NCBI GenBank assembly: GCA_002492725.1
Contig: DLAF01000053.1
Span: 1 to 64,000, forward strand
Length of the DNA: 64,000 nucleotides
Source of the DNA: Lachnospiraceae bacterium UBA7054
GTDB taxonomy: Bacteria > Bacillota > Clostridia > Lachnospirales > Lachnospiraceae
Direction of reading: 5' to 3'
This document shows, piece by piece, positions 8,017-15,949 of the stretch (position 1 is the stretch's first letter; every line of letters begins with the position of its first letter). A program made the position numbers and the translations under genes. The notes under the pieces are model-generated. The model searched no databases and was not told the DNA's origin. It saw only the letters and a program-made list of their open reading frames with translations.

Positions 8017-9351
8017 CTACTCCCCAAAAATGCCAACAAAATCCGATGCCTCAATATTAAACGGTAAATCCTCAATCATCCCGTTCCTATAGCAGTTCTC
8101 CGGCGTTGCATTCCCTCTGGAAGTCCATGGAATCAAATGATTATCACTGGACAAAAAGTCTATGGAATTTTTGTTTTCTTTCAAAACGCTCATCGGATCT
8201 AAATTATGCGTGGTAAAGCAAAGCTGACCTTTCCCATAATACATGAAGTATTCAATCAGTTTGCACAGATAGACATCATTCAAATTAGAGTCCATTTCAT
8301 CCACAAAAACAATCCCACCTATGCTGGCAGCCGTAAAACAGTCAAACAACCGAATCAGCTTCTTGATTCCGGTACTTTCAAATTCTTTGTTAATCACATA
8401 ATCTCCATAATTGAGATTCAAATCGCACACATACCGCTCGCCATCATCTTTTGCATCAATGTCTATAGATACCAGATCAGCCTTAAAAAGCTTAATAAAC
8501 TGTGTTAGTTGCTCCACTCTTGCTTTATATTCATCAATAGTTTTTTTCTCCACAAACTTTTCGTTAACATCCAGTGTTAAGTTAAAATGATTCCCCTGTC
8601 CCAAAAATTCTTCTGCAAATTCTCGTTTTTCCAGCTTATTTTCTCTCAACCTTTTTTGTAAAAAATACATTTCGTGCTGGTCTTCCTCTCCAAGATATAC
8701 TTTTAAGGAAACTGTCAGAGCAAAATATGCAATCATTGAAAATAGCAGACCTTGGTCAGCCTCCTCCTGAATAAATGTATTTTCCGCACTATTCAAAGAA
8801 AATAAGCAAATGAAGGAATGTGTCGACAATAAATTCATCGTCTTCTTCTCAAGCCACTCTGCCGCTTTCTCTGTACCGGCAACTGAAATCAATCTCCCAC
8901 TCCGACATTCAAAAACAGATTGATATTTATTATTTGGATAATTACCGTTTTTCCATTTCAAGTTCTCGTATTGAATTTCATATAACCCATTTTTACCTCT
9001 TCCTATCTGTACCATATACCGGTACACTATTTTTTGATTATCCAGATCAATAAGAAATTCCATCTTAAAGTGATATACATTCAGAGATTTATTTATGATT
9101 TCATTTAAAAACTCCTGCGTCTTTGATTCACTCAAATAATTTTCATTCCATATCAAATTCTGAAATATCTTGACCGCCGTAACAAGCGCGGATTTTCCCG
9201 AACCATTTTCACCGTAGATTGCCTTTACACGATATCTTTCGGGATCAAAATTTTTATCAACCGTTTTTTTATAAAAATCCAGGCGCACTTCTTCCTTAAT
9301 ACATTTGATCCCGGAAACACTAATATTTAGAAGGTAAAGCATACCACTCAT
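8017..9351 (-). CDS. AAA15/AAA21-type ATPase of a defence pair
   Basis: A 444-residue ATPase of the SMC/OLD-like group. Walker A GENGSGKS lies at residues 47-54 after a short N-terminal strand pair (LLNISVSGIKCIKE), the signature-like ESTGIKKLIRL lies before Walker B GGIVFVDEMDS, and a switch His follows in FTTHN. The central portion is a long coiled or helical insert. There is no fused TOPRIM or HNH domain, which fits a partner nuclease in trans: the gene at 7499-8011, 5 bases downstream. Start chosen at 9351 with GAGG eight bases upstream. AT-rich compared with both flanks. Family members with this domain act in Abi, RloA, PARIS and retron-type defence, so a phage-defence role is inferred. 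Confidence 0.8.
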   Translation of the reverse strand: MSGMLYLLNISVSGIKCIKEEVRLDFYKKTVDKNFDPERYRVKAIYGENGSGKSALVTAVKIFQNLIWNENYLSESKTQEFLNEIINKSLNVYHFKMEFLIDLDNQKIVYRYMVQIGRGKNGLYEIQYENLKWKNGNYPNNKYQSVFECRSGRLISVAGTEKAAEWLEKKTMNLLSTHSFICLFSLNSAENTFIQEEADQGLLFSMIAYFALTVSLKVYLGEEDQHEMYFLQKRLRENKLEKREFAEEFLGQGNHFNLTLDVNEKFVEKKTIDEYKARVEQLTQFIKLFKADLVSIDIDAKDDGERYVCDLNLNYGDYVINKEFESTGIKKLIRLFDCFTAASIGGIVFVDEMDSNLNDVYLCKLIEYFMYYGKGQLCFTTHNLDPMSVLKENKNSIDFLSSDNHLIPWTSRGNATPENCYRNGMIEDLPFNIEASDFVGIFGE

Positions 9352-9465
9352 CTCTCATACCTCATTTCTATCATAATATGTTCCTCTTCTGAGAAATTAT
9401 TACAAAATGTATTTTTTTACTTTTCATTATTATATAATTCCTTTTCCCAAAAAGCAAATAAAACT

Positions 9466-9487
9466 TTCTTAAGGTAACCGTAAGGTA
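9466..9487. promoter_or_regulatory. Tandem operator, copy 2
   Basis: Exact copy of the 22-bp block at 7454-7475, same orientation on the plus strand, with two TAAGGTA half-sites 11 bases apart. It lies 104 bases upstream of the ABC transporter start at 9591. The same regulator (6619-7386) probably binds both copies and so links the kinase pair to this transporter across the inserted genes. Confidence 0.65.
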
Positions 9488-9590
9488 TCCTTCATTTCCT
9501 CGTAATCCAAACCGCTTATCCTTGTCTTTAACGAAACAAATAACGTTAGCCGCAATAAAGAGTTTACAGAAAGGAAGGTGCTAACCTCAA

Positions 9591-10511
9591 ATGGCAGTAC
9601 AAAATCTCATCGAAACCCACAATCTCACCAAACGCTACGGCAAGGCCTTAAGCGTCAACACCCTCAACATGAAAGTGCCGCCTGGGGCGGTCTATGGCTT
9701 TTTAGGTCCAAACGGCGCGGGTAAATCCACCACCTTAAAGATGATTCTGGGCCTGGTAAAGCCCACTGCGGGCGCAATTACGCTCTTCGGCTCTCCCATG
9801 GACGAGAAAAACCGCATCCGCCTGCTTGCGGACACGGGTTCCCTGATCGAGTCTCCCAGTTACTACGGGCATCTGAGCGGCGAGGAAAATCTGCATATTA
9901 TCCAAACCTTAAAGGGCTGTTCGAAATCGGACGTAGACGAGGTATTAAAGATCGTGCGCTTAACGGATGCTAGAAAGAAGCTTGTCGGCCACTACTCTCT
10001 TGGCATGAAACAAAGGCTGGGACTTGCCGCAGCGCTCCTCGGCTTTCCGAAACTTCTCATTCTGGATGAACCTACAAACGGCCTTGACCCTGCAGGCATT
10101 CAGGAGATGCGTGAGTTGATCTGCAGCCTTCCCACGGAATATGGCATTACGGTGGTAGTATCCTCTCATCTTTTGAGTGAAATCGACCAGATGGCGAACC
10201 ATGTCGGCATCATCCGCAAAGGAGAACTGGTCTATCAAAATACACTGGAATCCCTGCATGCCCATGCAAAGGAGCAGCTTGCCCTACGGGTCAGTCATAC
10301 GTCCATCGCGGCGGATCTGCTGCGGCAGGAAGGCATTGAAACAACGCAGGAAGACGGCTGGCTGCTGCTGCCCATGCTGGAGGATGCCCTGACTGCAAAG
10401 CTTATCCGAAATTTAATGGCGCAGAATGTCTCCCTGTACCGCTTGGAACAGCGGGAGACCAGCCTGGAAGATATCTTCTTGACTTTGACAGGAAAGGAGA
10501 GCAGCTTATGA
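9591..10511 (+). CDS. BcrA-type ABC ATPase (peptide antibiotic resistance)
   Basis: A 306-residue ATPase with Walker A GPNGAGKST (residues 39-47), signature YSLGMKQRL, Walker B LLILDEPTNGLDP and switch His in VSSHLLSE. The 80-residue C-terminal extension is typical of the BcrA/lantibiotic-immunity class. First gene of a three-gene rightward operon with permeases at 10508 and 11277; the stop overlaps the next start by 4 bases. Probable control by the regulator at 6619-7386 through the operator at 9466-9487. Expected role: removal of bacitracin- or lantibiotic-like peptides from the membrane. Confidence 0.9.
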   Translation: MAVQNLIETHNLTKRYGKALSVNTLNMKVPPGAVYGFLGPNGAGKSTTLKMILGLVKPTAGAITLFGSPMDEKNRIRLLADTGSLIESPSYYGHLSGEENLHIIQTLKGCSKSDVDEVLKIVRLTDARKKLVGHYSLGMKQRLGLAAALLGFPKLLILDEPTNGLDPAGIQEMRELICSLPTEYGITVVVSSHLLSEIDQMANHVGIIRKGELVYQNTLESLHAHAKEQLALRVSHTSIAADLLRQEGIETTQEDGWLLLPMLEDALTAKLIRNLMAQNVSLYRLEQRETSLEDIFLTLTGKESSL

Positions 10512-11260
10512 GAACCTTACAATTGGAATTTTATAAAATCAGACGAAGGAAGGTATGGCTTTCCATGTTTGCCATGCTCGGTGTGCAGTTATTATGGGGT
10601 CTGTGGGCCATGCGCAATCCCAAGGACTGGGAGCTTGCAAGCGGGTGGATGTCCCTGCTCTACTCTTTGTCAGTCTTAGACGGCGTGATGATGCCCACTA
10701 TCATGTCACTGCTTGCCTCCCGTCTGGCCGATATCGAGCACAAGGGCAATACCTACAAACAGCTAAGAACACTGCGGCCGGCCGCCAGCCTCTACCAGGC
10801 CAAAGCGCTCTGCGGCCTGATCATCCTTGTGGTGCTGCTGGCTTTCCAGGCTGCCGTCTTCATCCTGTACGGTTATTGCCTGGGCTATGAAGGCAACCCC
10901 GACCCGCGATATTATCTGTTATCCTATGGATTAAAATTTGCCAGCTGTTTATCCCTGTTTTTGTTACAGCTCTTACTCTCCATGCTTTTTGCCAACCAGA
11001 TGATTCCGCTGGTCGTGGGGCTTGGCGGTTCTATGGTCGCGCTGCTTATCATGTTTGTCTCACACTATTCCTTTCTGCCCTGGGGTGGCAACCTAAGCGC
11101 CAGCGTAGTCGGGATGGACTGGGACGAAAACAGCAGAATCATCACCTACTTTTACCGCGAATATTCGCCCGCAGAAATTGCTGCCGTCGTCTGCATCTTT
11201 GTCTGGGTCGCCGTGTTCTATCTGGCGGGTCGAATCCTGTTTACGCGGCGGGAAGTATAG
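10508..11260 (+). CDS. ABC permease subunit (BcrB/lantibiotic-immunity type)
   Basis: A 250-residue membrane protein with about six TM segments (for example near 17-37, 51-72, 98-122, 138-160, 165-187, 220-243). The N-terminal basic motif LQLEFYKIRRRKVW is the usual coupling region of ABC-2-type permeases. It overlaps the ATPase stop by 4 bases and is followed 16 bases later by a second permease, so the transporter is probably a heterodimer of permeases. Confidence 0.87.
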   Translation: MRTLQLEFYKIRRRKVWLSMFAMLGVQLLWGLWAMRNPKDWELASGWMSLLYSLSVLDGVMMPTIMSLLASRLADIEHKGNTYKQLRTLRPAASLYQAKALCGLIILVVLLAFQAAVFILYGYCLGYEGNPDPRYYLLSYGLKFASCLSLFLLQLLLSMLFANQMIPLVVGLGGSMVALLIMFVSHYSFLPWGGNLSASVVGMDWDENSRIITYFYREYSPAEIAAVVCIFVWVAVFYLAGRILFTRREV

Positions 11261-11276
11261 AAAAGGAGGATTAAAA

Positions 11277-12002
11277 ATGACTGCACTTTATAAAACCATA
11301 ATGGCGGAACGCATTAAATTAAGGCGGAGTCCCGTCTGGCTGGCCTTCTTCTGCCTGCCCCTAATCTCCGCCTTCTTTGGAACAAACAATTATCGTATGA
11401 ATCAGGAAATCCTGCAGAGCGAATGGCTCAGCCTCTGGACGCAGCACTCTCTGTTTCTCTGCTTTCTTTTCATGCCCGCATTGATCGGCACTTACTGCTC
11501 CTACCTATGGCGGCTGGAGCATTTGCGAAACAACTGGAACAGCTTTCTGACCGCACCCGTTTCTCATTTTGCCCTCTATTTCGGCAAACTTTTTCAAGGC
11601 GTCCTCATGACGATTCTGGGCAACGTCTGGGTGTTTTTCCTGTATTTTATCTGCGGGAAGCTTTGCGGATTAAATACCCCCGTGCCGAAAGCAGCCCTCT
11701 CATGGTTTCTCTTTGGGACGCTCGGCGGCATCGTGGTCTGCTGCATCCAGCTTACGCTCTCCCTATGGATCCGCTCCTTCGCCATCCCCATCGGCATCGC
11801 TCTGGCAGGCGGCATCGGCGGGATGCTCATCACCAATAAGGGACTCGGCTGCTTCTACCCCTACTCGCTCTACGCGATTGGAATGCGCGCCAACAATCCC
11901 AATATGGAACTTCCCGCCGGACAGTTTTTGTCGGGATGCGTTGTCTTCATCCTGTCCTGCTGCGCTATCTCCGTGTGGAAACTGAAGCGTGGGGAATCAT
12001 AA
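11277..12002 (+). CDS. ABC permease subunit (second)
   Basis: A 241-residue ABC-2-type membrane protein starting with MTALYKTIMAERIKLRRSPVW, the same amphipathic plus basic start as its neighbour, and about six TM segments. The start at 11277 has AAGGAGG eight bases upstream; a longer frame from further upstream would overlap the previous gene and has no such site. Its last 6 bases overlap the end of the convergent reductase gene. Confidence 0.87.
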   Translation: MTALYKTIMAERIKLRRSPVWLAFFCLPLISAFFGTNNYRMNQEILQSEWLSLWTQHSLFLCFLFMPALIGTYCSYLWRLEHLRNNWNSFLTAPVSHFALYFGKLFQGVLMTILGNVWVFFLYFICGKLCGLNTPVPKAALSWFLFGTLGGIVVCCIQLTLSLWIRSFAIPIGIALAGGIGGMLITNKGLGCFYPYSLYAIGMRANNPNMELPAGQFLSGCVVFILSCCAISVWKLKRGES

Positions 12003-12914
12003 GTGTTCCTTCCGCGCCTTCCGCGCCACCATCTCATACGTGGGGGTCGGTACGCCGTACCGCGCCCCCAGCCGTACCACCTCATAGATAAGGCCGTCGA
12101 TCTCGGAGGGCCTGTCCGCATAGATATCCCGCTGCATGGAGGTGCTGGCGTCGGGACTTAAGGTATCTAAGATCTGCAGATTGGTGGTGACGATATCCAC
12201 CAAAAAAGGCACGTCCATGGCAACCGCAAGCGTGTCGATCTCCCGCATCAGCTTCACAAAAGTATCCCTGGGCTCTCCTGTCTCCTGCATCGCCCCTGCG
12301 GAAACGTGATAATAGAGACCGCAGGCCGCCATCGGCGAGACATAGGCAAACTTCTGCAGCGCATCCCGCCTGATATTCTCGGAGAGCACTCCGTCAATAC
12401 CGCTCTCCTTTAAGTCCTTTGCCACCTCAAACAGGGCAGGCCTCATCTCTTCCTGTTTACGCACGCCGTACACGATGCGGAAGATATCCCCGCGAAGCAG
12501 AATCGTCCCCGGTTCCTTGATCTCCCCGGCAATATAAATGCAGCCGTCCGTCACCAAAAGCTCCGGAAGCTTCTCCTGCATCCTGCCGCCGGTTCCATAA
12601 ATATTAAGAATGGGAATGACAATCGTATCACTTTTTGCCACGCGTCGGATAAAGGGGATGGTATCTTCCAACGAATACCCTTTCACACACACAAAAATAA
12701 CATCGGGCTGCTCATGATAATGCTCCATATCCGCTGCCTTGATGGGGTACACAGTATAATTCCCCTTCTTCGTGGTCTCCATCTTAAGGCCTTCTTCCTG
12801 CATCTTTGCAAGGTGTGCGCCCCGTGCGATCAGGGTCACGTCCTTGCCGGCTTCCGTCATGTACGCGCCGATGCTGCCGCCGGTACCGCCTGCGCCAATA
12901 ATAAGATATTTCAT
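11997..12914 (-). CDS. Ketopantoate reductase family protein
   Basis: A 305-residue NADP-dependent dehydrogenase of the ApbA/PanE family, with an N-terminal Rossmann fold (MKYLIIGAGGTGGSIG) and a helical C-terminal domain. PanE reduces 2-dehydropantoate to pantoate for coenzyme A, but many paralogues with the same fold act on other 2-oxo acids, and there is no other pantothenate gene here. I use the ATG at 12914 rather than the one at 12941 because GGAGG lies between them and the glycine-rich motif then starts at residue 6. Convergent with the ABC operon, overlapping it by 6 bases. Confidence 0.8.
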   Translation of the reverse strand: MKYLIIGAGGTGGSIGAYMTEAGKDVTLIARGAHLAKMQEEGLKMETTKKGNYTVYPIKAADMEHYHEQPDVIFVCVKGYSLEDTIPFIRRVAKSDTIVIPILNIYGTGGRMQEKLPELLVTDGCIYIAGEIKEPGTILLRGDIFRIVYGVRKQEEMRPALFEVAKDLKESGIDGVLSENIRRDALQKFAYVSPMAACGLYYHVSAGAMQETGEPRDTFVKLMREIDTLAVAMDVPFLVDIVTTNLQILDTLSPDASTSMQRDIYADRPSEIDGLIYEVVRLGARYGVPTPTYEMVARKARKEHL

Positions 12915-12949
12915 ACTATTTAATCTGTCCTCCTTCATCATTTAAGCAT

Positions 12950-12978
12950 ATTCTACAAAATTTTCCCCGCAATCACAA
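12950..12978 (-). promoter_or_regulatory. Promoter of the reductase gene
   Basis: On the minus strand TTGTGA (12978-12973), 17-base spacer, TAGAAT (12955-12950), 36 bases upstream of the chosen ATG at 12914. Four of six and five of six matches to consensus. Confidence 0.5.
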
Positions 12979-13006
12979 GCGCAGTTTTTCTTCCGCAAAA
13001 GCCCTC

Positions 13007-13035
13007 TTGACACATCCCGCTTTTGGGTCCATAAT
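13007..13035 (+). promoter_or_regulatory. Promoter of the Mrp-type antiporter operon
   Basis: TTGACA (13007-13012), 17-base spacer, CATAAT (13030-13035): six of six and five of six to the sigma-A consensus. The predicted leader to the ATG at 13109 is about 67 bases. It is the only strong promoter I see for the ten genes that follow. Confidence 0.75.
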
Positions 13036-13108
13036 AGCATCGTTGTATAGACAGCCTTTTTAATAGGAAGAAACTTTTCAGAGAATTACAGATGAGCGGG
13101 GTAAGAAA

Positions 13109-13570
13109 ATGTTTGTACTGTTTTTTTTGATCTGGGTTATCTTTAACGGGCAATTGACCGCAGAAATTGCGGCTTTCGGCGTCGTGATCGCAGGCGTCAT
13201 GTATCTGTTTTTATGCAAGTTTTTAAATTATCATCCACGTTATGACCTTTTTCTTCTGAAAAAATCCCCTCTGTTGATTCAATATATCGTTACTCTTGTC
13301 ATAGAGATCATCAAGGCGAATCTGGTTGTCTTTCGCTTGATCTACACAGCGGAATACGAGCTGGAGCCTGCCATCGTACATTTTAAGACGGATCTGCATT
13401 CCACTTTTGCGCGGGTGCTTTTAGCCAACTCCATCACGCTGACACCCGGCACCATTACCGTCTCCCTGCAGGAGGACCATTACATGGTACACTGTCTTGA
13501 TAAAGAACTTGCGGAGGGTATTTCCTCCTCCGTTTTTGTCAGATTATTGAAAAAAATCGAAGCAAACTGA
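13109..13570 (+). CDS. mrpE: Mrp-type antiporter subunit E
   Basis: A 153-residue membrane protein of the MNHE family (MrpE/MbhA), with two N-terminal TM segments, a third near 50-70 and the conserved cytoplasmic tail ANSITLTPGTITVSL. First gene of the operon. In Mrp and Mbh complexes this subunit is part of the ion-translocating membrane arm. Standard length for the family. Confidence 0.9.
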   Translation: MFVLFFLIWVIFNGQLTAEIAAFGVVIAGVMYLFLCKFLNYHPRYDLFLLKKSPLLIQYIVTLVIEIIKANLVVFRLIYTAEYELEPAIVHFKTDLHSTFARVLLANSITLTPGTITVSLQEDHYMVHCLDKELAEGISSSVFVRLLKKIEAN

Positions 13571-13613
13571 AAGACTGCATGAAAGGTTACAGCAATATCC
13601 TATGGAGGTACCA

Positions 13614-13934
13614 ATGGAACTTTATCACACACTCTACATTACACTGCTGGCGCTCTTTTCCCTCCTGCTGCTCATCTGCCTGATTCGCGCCGTAAAAGGG
13701 CCGCAGGTGGCTGATCGTCTGATGGCCGTCAACATGATGGGCACTATGGTCATGGTTATGATCTCGGTGCTGGCTCTCCTTTTAAACGAGGGCTATCTGG
13801 TGGACATCTGCCTGATTTACGCCATGATCAGCTTCCTTTCGGTGGTAGTCCTTTCCAAGGTCTACATCGGAATCTATGAAGAGCGCATGCGCAAAAAGAA
13901 TGAAGAGGAGGGCGTTTCCCATGACAGCCATTGA
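13614..13934 (+). CDS. mrpF: Mrp-type antiporter subunit F
   Basis: A 106-residue, three-TM protein of the MrpF/PhaF family (KGPQVADRLMAVNMMG is the family signature). The ATG at 13614 is chosen because GGAGG lies 5 bases before it; the ATG at 13602 falls inside that site. It overlaps the next gene by 14 bases. Confidence 0.9.
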   Translation: MELYHTLYITLLALFSLLLLICLIRAVKGPQVADRLMAVNMMGTMVMVMISVLALLLNEGYLVDICLIYAMISFLSVVVLSKVYIGIYEERMRKKNEEEGVSHDSH

Positions 13935-14343
13935 GTGGATCCGCTTCCTGAGCGGAAGCCTGTTTTTATTGATCGGCATTGTGATTTTTTTCACGGAGCT
14001 GTTTGGCGTATTTCATTTTAAATATGTTTTGAATCGGATGCATGCCGCCGCTATGGGGGATACGCTGGCAATCAGCGCCTGTCTGATTGGGCTGATGATT
14101 TTTTCGGGTTTTAATTTTACCACCCTGAAACTGTTTTTGATTATCGTATTTTTATGGTTCGCCTCCCCCGTTTCCTCCCATGTACTGGCAAGATTAGAGA
14201 CTGCCACCAATGAAAACTTAAGCGAACATTGCGAAATTTATGAGGATGTAAGCGACTTAGAACGAGAGCTGGCCGCAAGGAAAAACGGTGAGCCGGATAA
14301 AACCGTTGAAGATACGAAGAAAAAGGAGGCGCCTGTAACATGA
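13921..14343 (+). CDS. mrpG: Mrp-type antiporter subunit G
   Basis: A 140-residue protein with three TM segments and the MnhG pattern (FGVFHFKYVLNRMHAAAMGDTL), with a charged C-terminal tail of about 45 residues that is longer than usual. The ATG at 13921 has GAGGAGG ten bases upstream and lies inside the end of mrpF. Its stop overlaps the next start by 4 bases (ATGA). Confidence 0.88.
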   Translation: MTAIEWIRFLSGSLFLLIGIVIFFTELFGVFHFKYVLNRMHAAAMGDTLAISACLIGLMIFSGFNFTTLKLFLIIVFLWFASPVSSHVLARLETATNENLSEHCEIYEDVSDLERELAARKNGEPDKTVEDTKKKEAPVT

Positions 14344-14630
14344 CGGCTTTTCAGATTATTTTGATGGGACTCCTGATCGTTTGTGCAGTCTCCGTCAGCT
14401 TTTCCAAAAATCTGCTAAATTCCATACTGATCTATATGTCCTTCAGTCTGGTCATGTCCATGCTGTGGATCTGTCTGGAATCCCCCGACCTGGCCATCAC
14501 GGAGGCCGCCGTAGGCGCGGGCATTACCAGCGTACTCTTTTTCGTGACCTTAAAGAAGATCCACGCAATCGAAGCCGTGAAGGAAGAAAAGCAGGCGGAA
14601 GGGAAAACGGAGGAAGAAAATCATGAGTAA
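14340..14630 (+). CDS. DUF4040 / MbhD-like subunit (C-terminal MrpA fragment)
   Basis: A 96-residue protein with about three TM segments and the motif SPDLAITEAAVGAGI, which marks the DUF4040 domain. In classical Mrp operons this domain is in the C-terminal part of the large MrpA; in membrane-bound hydrogenases it is the separate MbhD. Its separate state here points to the Mbh-like layout. It overlaps the next gene by 8 bases. Confidence 0.85.
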   Translation: MTAFQIILMGLLIVCAVSVSFSKNLLNSILIYMSFSLVMSMLWICLESPDLAITEAAVGAGITSVLFFVTLKKIHAIEAVKEEKQAEGKTEEENHE

Positions 14631-15573
14631 GAAAAAGTCATCTGAGGCATACCAAAAAACCTTTGCTTTTCGCTTTTTCAGGTGGTTTGGCGGTGAAAAG
14701 GACCCTTATCTCGGGGAACTGGAAATGCAGCCTCAGGATGAATATCATGTGAGCGAGGAGGCCATTCTGCGTCGAGAGAAGGAACACGACGCCATCATGG
14801 ACAAGGTCTATGATGCGCAGCACAATAAGGGGCTTCACCTTTTCCACAGTCTCTATGAGATTACCAGCGTTTTATTTTGCCTGTTTCTGATTGCTCTGCT
14901 TTTGGTGACAGTTTCCTATTTGCCGGCTGTCGGGACCGTGACTCGTCCGGTCAATAACGAAGTGGCCAAACGTTACATCGAGAATGGCCTGGAAGAGACG
15001 GGGGCCGTCAATATCGTGGCTGGCATGATCCTGGACTACAGAGCTTTTGACACTCTGGGGGAATCTCACGTTCTGTTCGTGGCCACGATCACAGTACTCA
15101 TCCTGCTTCGCCTGAATAAGGGACAGGAAGATCAAAACGACCGTATTTTTGAACCGAAAAACGACGCGATATTACAGCTTGTCGCAACCTTTTTGGTTCC
15201 GATCATCATTATTTTTGGTATTTACATTATCTTAAACGGGCACCTTGGTCCCGGCGGCGGTTTCTCCGGCGGCGCGGTGATCGGCGCGGGTCTGGTTCTG
15301 TACTTAAACGCCTTTGGCTTTGCAAAAACAGAGCGGTTTTTTACGGAAAAAACCTACAAATGGGTATGCTTTTTCTCCCTCTCTTTCTACTGCCTGGCCA
15401 AGAGCTACTCCTTCTACACTGGAGCCAATCAGCTTCACAGCATCATCCCGAAGGGGACGCCCGGCGCAATTCTTTCAAGCGGCCTGATCCTGCCCTTAAA
15501 CATCGCCGTGGGGCTGGTGGTCGCCTGCACGATCTACGCTTTTTATGCTATGTTTCGCAAAGGAGGGTTTTAA
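14623..15573 (+). CDS. Fused MbhE-MnhB (MrpB) subunit
   Basis: A 316-residue protein. Residues 1-80 are a charged cytoplasmic extension that I do not recognise. Residues about 85-170 hold two TM segments and NIVAGMILDYRAFDTLGE, the MbhE/MrpA C-terminal signature. Residues about 180-315 are an MnhB domain (LNGHLGPGGGFSGGAVIGAG). MbhE and MbhF are separate proteins in archaeal Mbh, so this is a fusion of the two. The stop is followed at once by the subunit C gene. Confidence 0.85.
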   Translation: MSKKKSSEAYQKTFAFRFFRWFGGEKDPYLGELEMQPQDEYHVSEEAILRREKEHDAIMDKVYDAQHNKGLHLFHSLYEITSVLFCLFLIALLLVTVSYLPAVGTVTRPVNNEVAKRYIENGLEETGAVNIVAGMILDYRAFDTLGESHVLFVATITVLILLRLNKGQEDQNDRIFEPKNDAILQLVATFLVPIIIIFGIYIILNGHLGPGGGFSGGAVIGAGLVLYLNAFGFAKTERFFTEKTYKWVCFFSLSFYCLAKSYSFYTGANQLHSIIPKGTPGAILSSGLILPLNIAVGLVVACTIYAFYAMFRKGGF

Positions 15574-15574
15574 G

Positions 15575-15949
15575 ATGGGCCCTAATTTATTCGCAAATTA
15601 CGGGGAAGCGGTGTCGGCGATTCTGTTTTGCATCGGCTTTACCAATCTGCTTTTACAGAAAAACCTGATCAAAAAAATCATCGGCCTGAACATCATGGAC
15701 AGTGCAATCTACCTTTTTTTGGCGGAAAAAGGCTATATCGCCGGACGGGTTGCGCCCATTGTCGTAAACGGCGTGACAAGCACGGAAGCCTATATCAACC
15801 CGATCCCCAGCGGTCTGGTGCTGACGGGTATTGTGGTGTCCGTGTCCGTGACTGCACTGATGCTGTCCCTGACGATCCGCCTGTATACCCGATATCATAC
15901 GCTCGATCTGGACGAGATTTCCATGCTGTTAAAGAAGGAGGGGCGTTAA
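15575..15949 (+). CDS. mrpC: Mrp-type antiporter subunit C (NuoK-like)
   Basis: A 124-residue, three-TM protein homologous to NuoK. The start at 15575 has AAGGAGG eight bases upstream and begins one base after the stop of the previous gene. The NuoK-like core (IIGLNIMDSAIYLFL) and the later SGLVLTGIVVSVSVTALML are visible. In Mrp this subunit sits beside the MrpA/D channel subunits. Confidence 0.88.
   Translation: MGPNLFANYGEAVSAILFCIGFTNLLLQKNLIKKIIGLNIMDSAIYLFLAEKGYIAGRVAPIVVNGVTSTEAYINPIPSGLVLTGIVVSVSVTALMLSLTIRLYTRYHTLDLDEISMLLKKEGR

Noticed and set aside
7454..9487. 22-bp repeat read as a transposon target-site duplication
   Set aside because: No transposase or integrase lies between the copies, 22 bp is long for common elements, and the block has internal 11-bp-spaced half-sites that explain it better as two operators.
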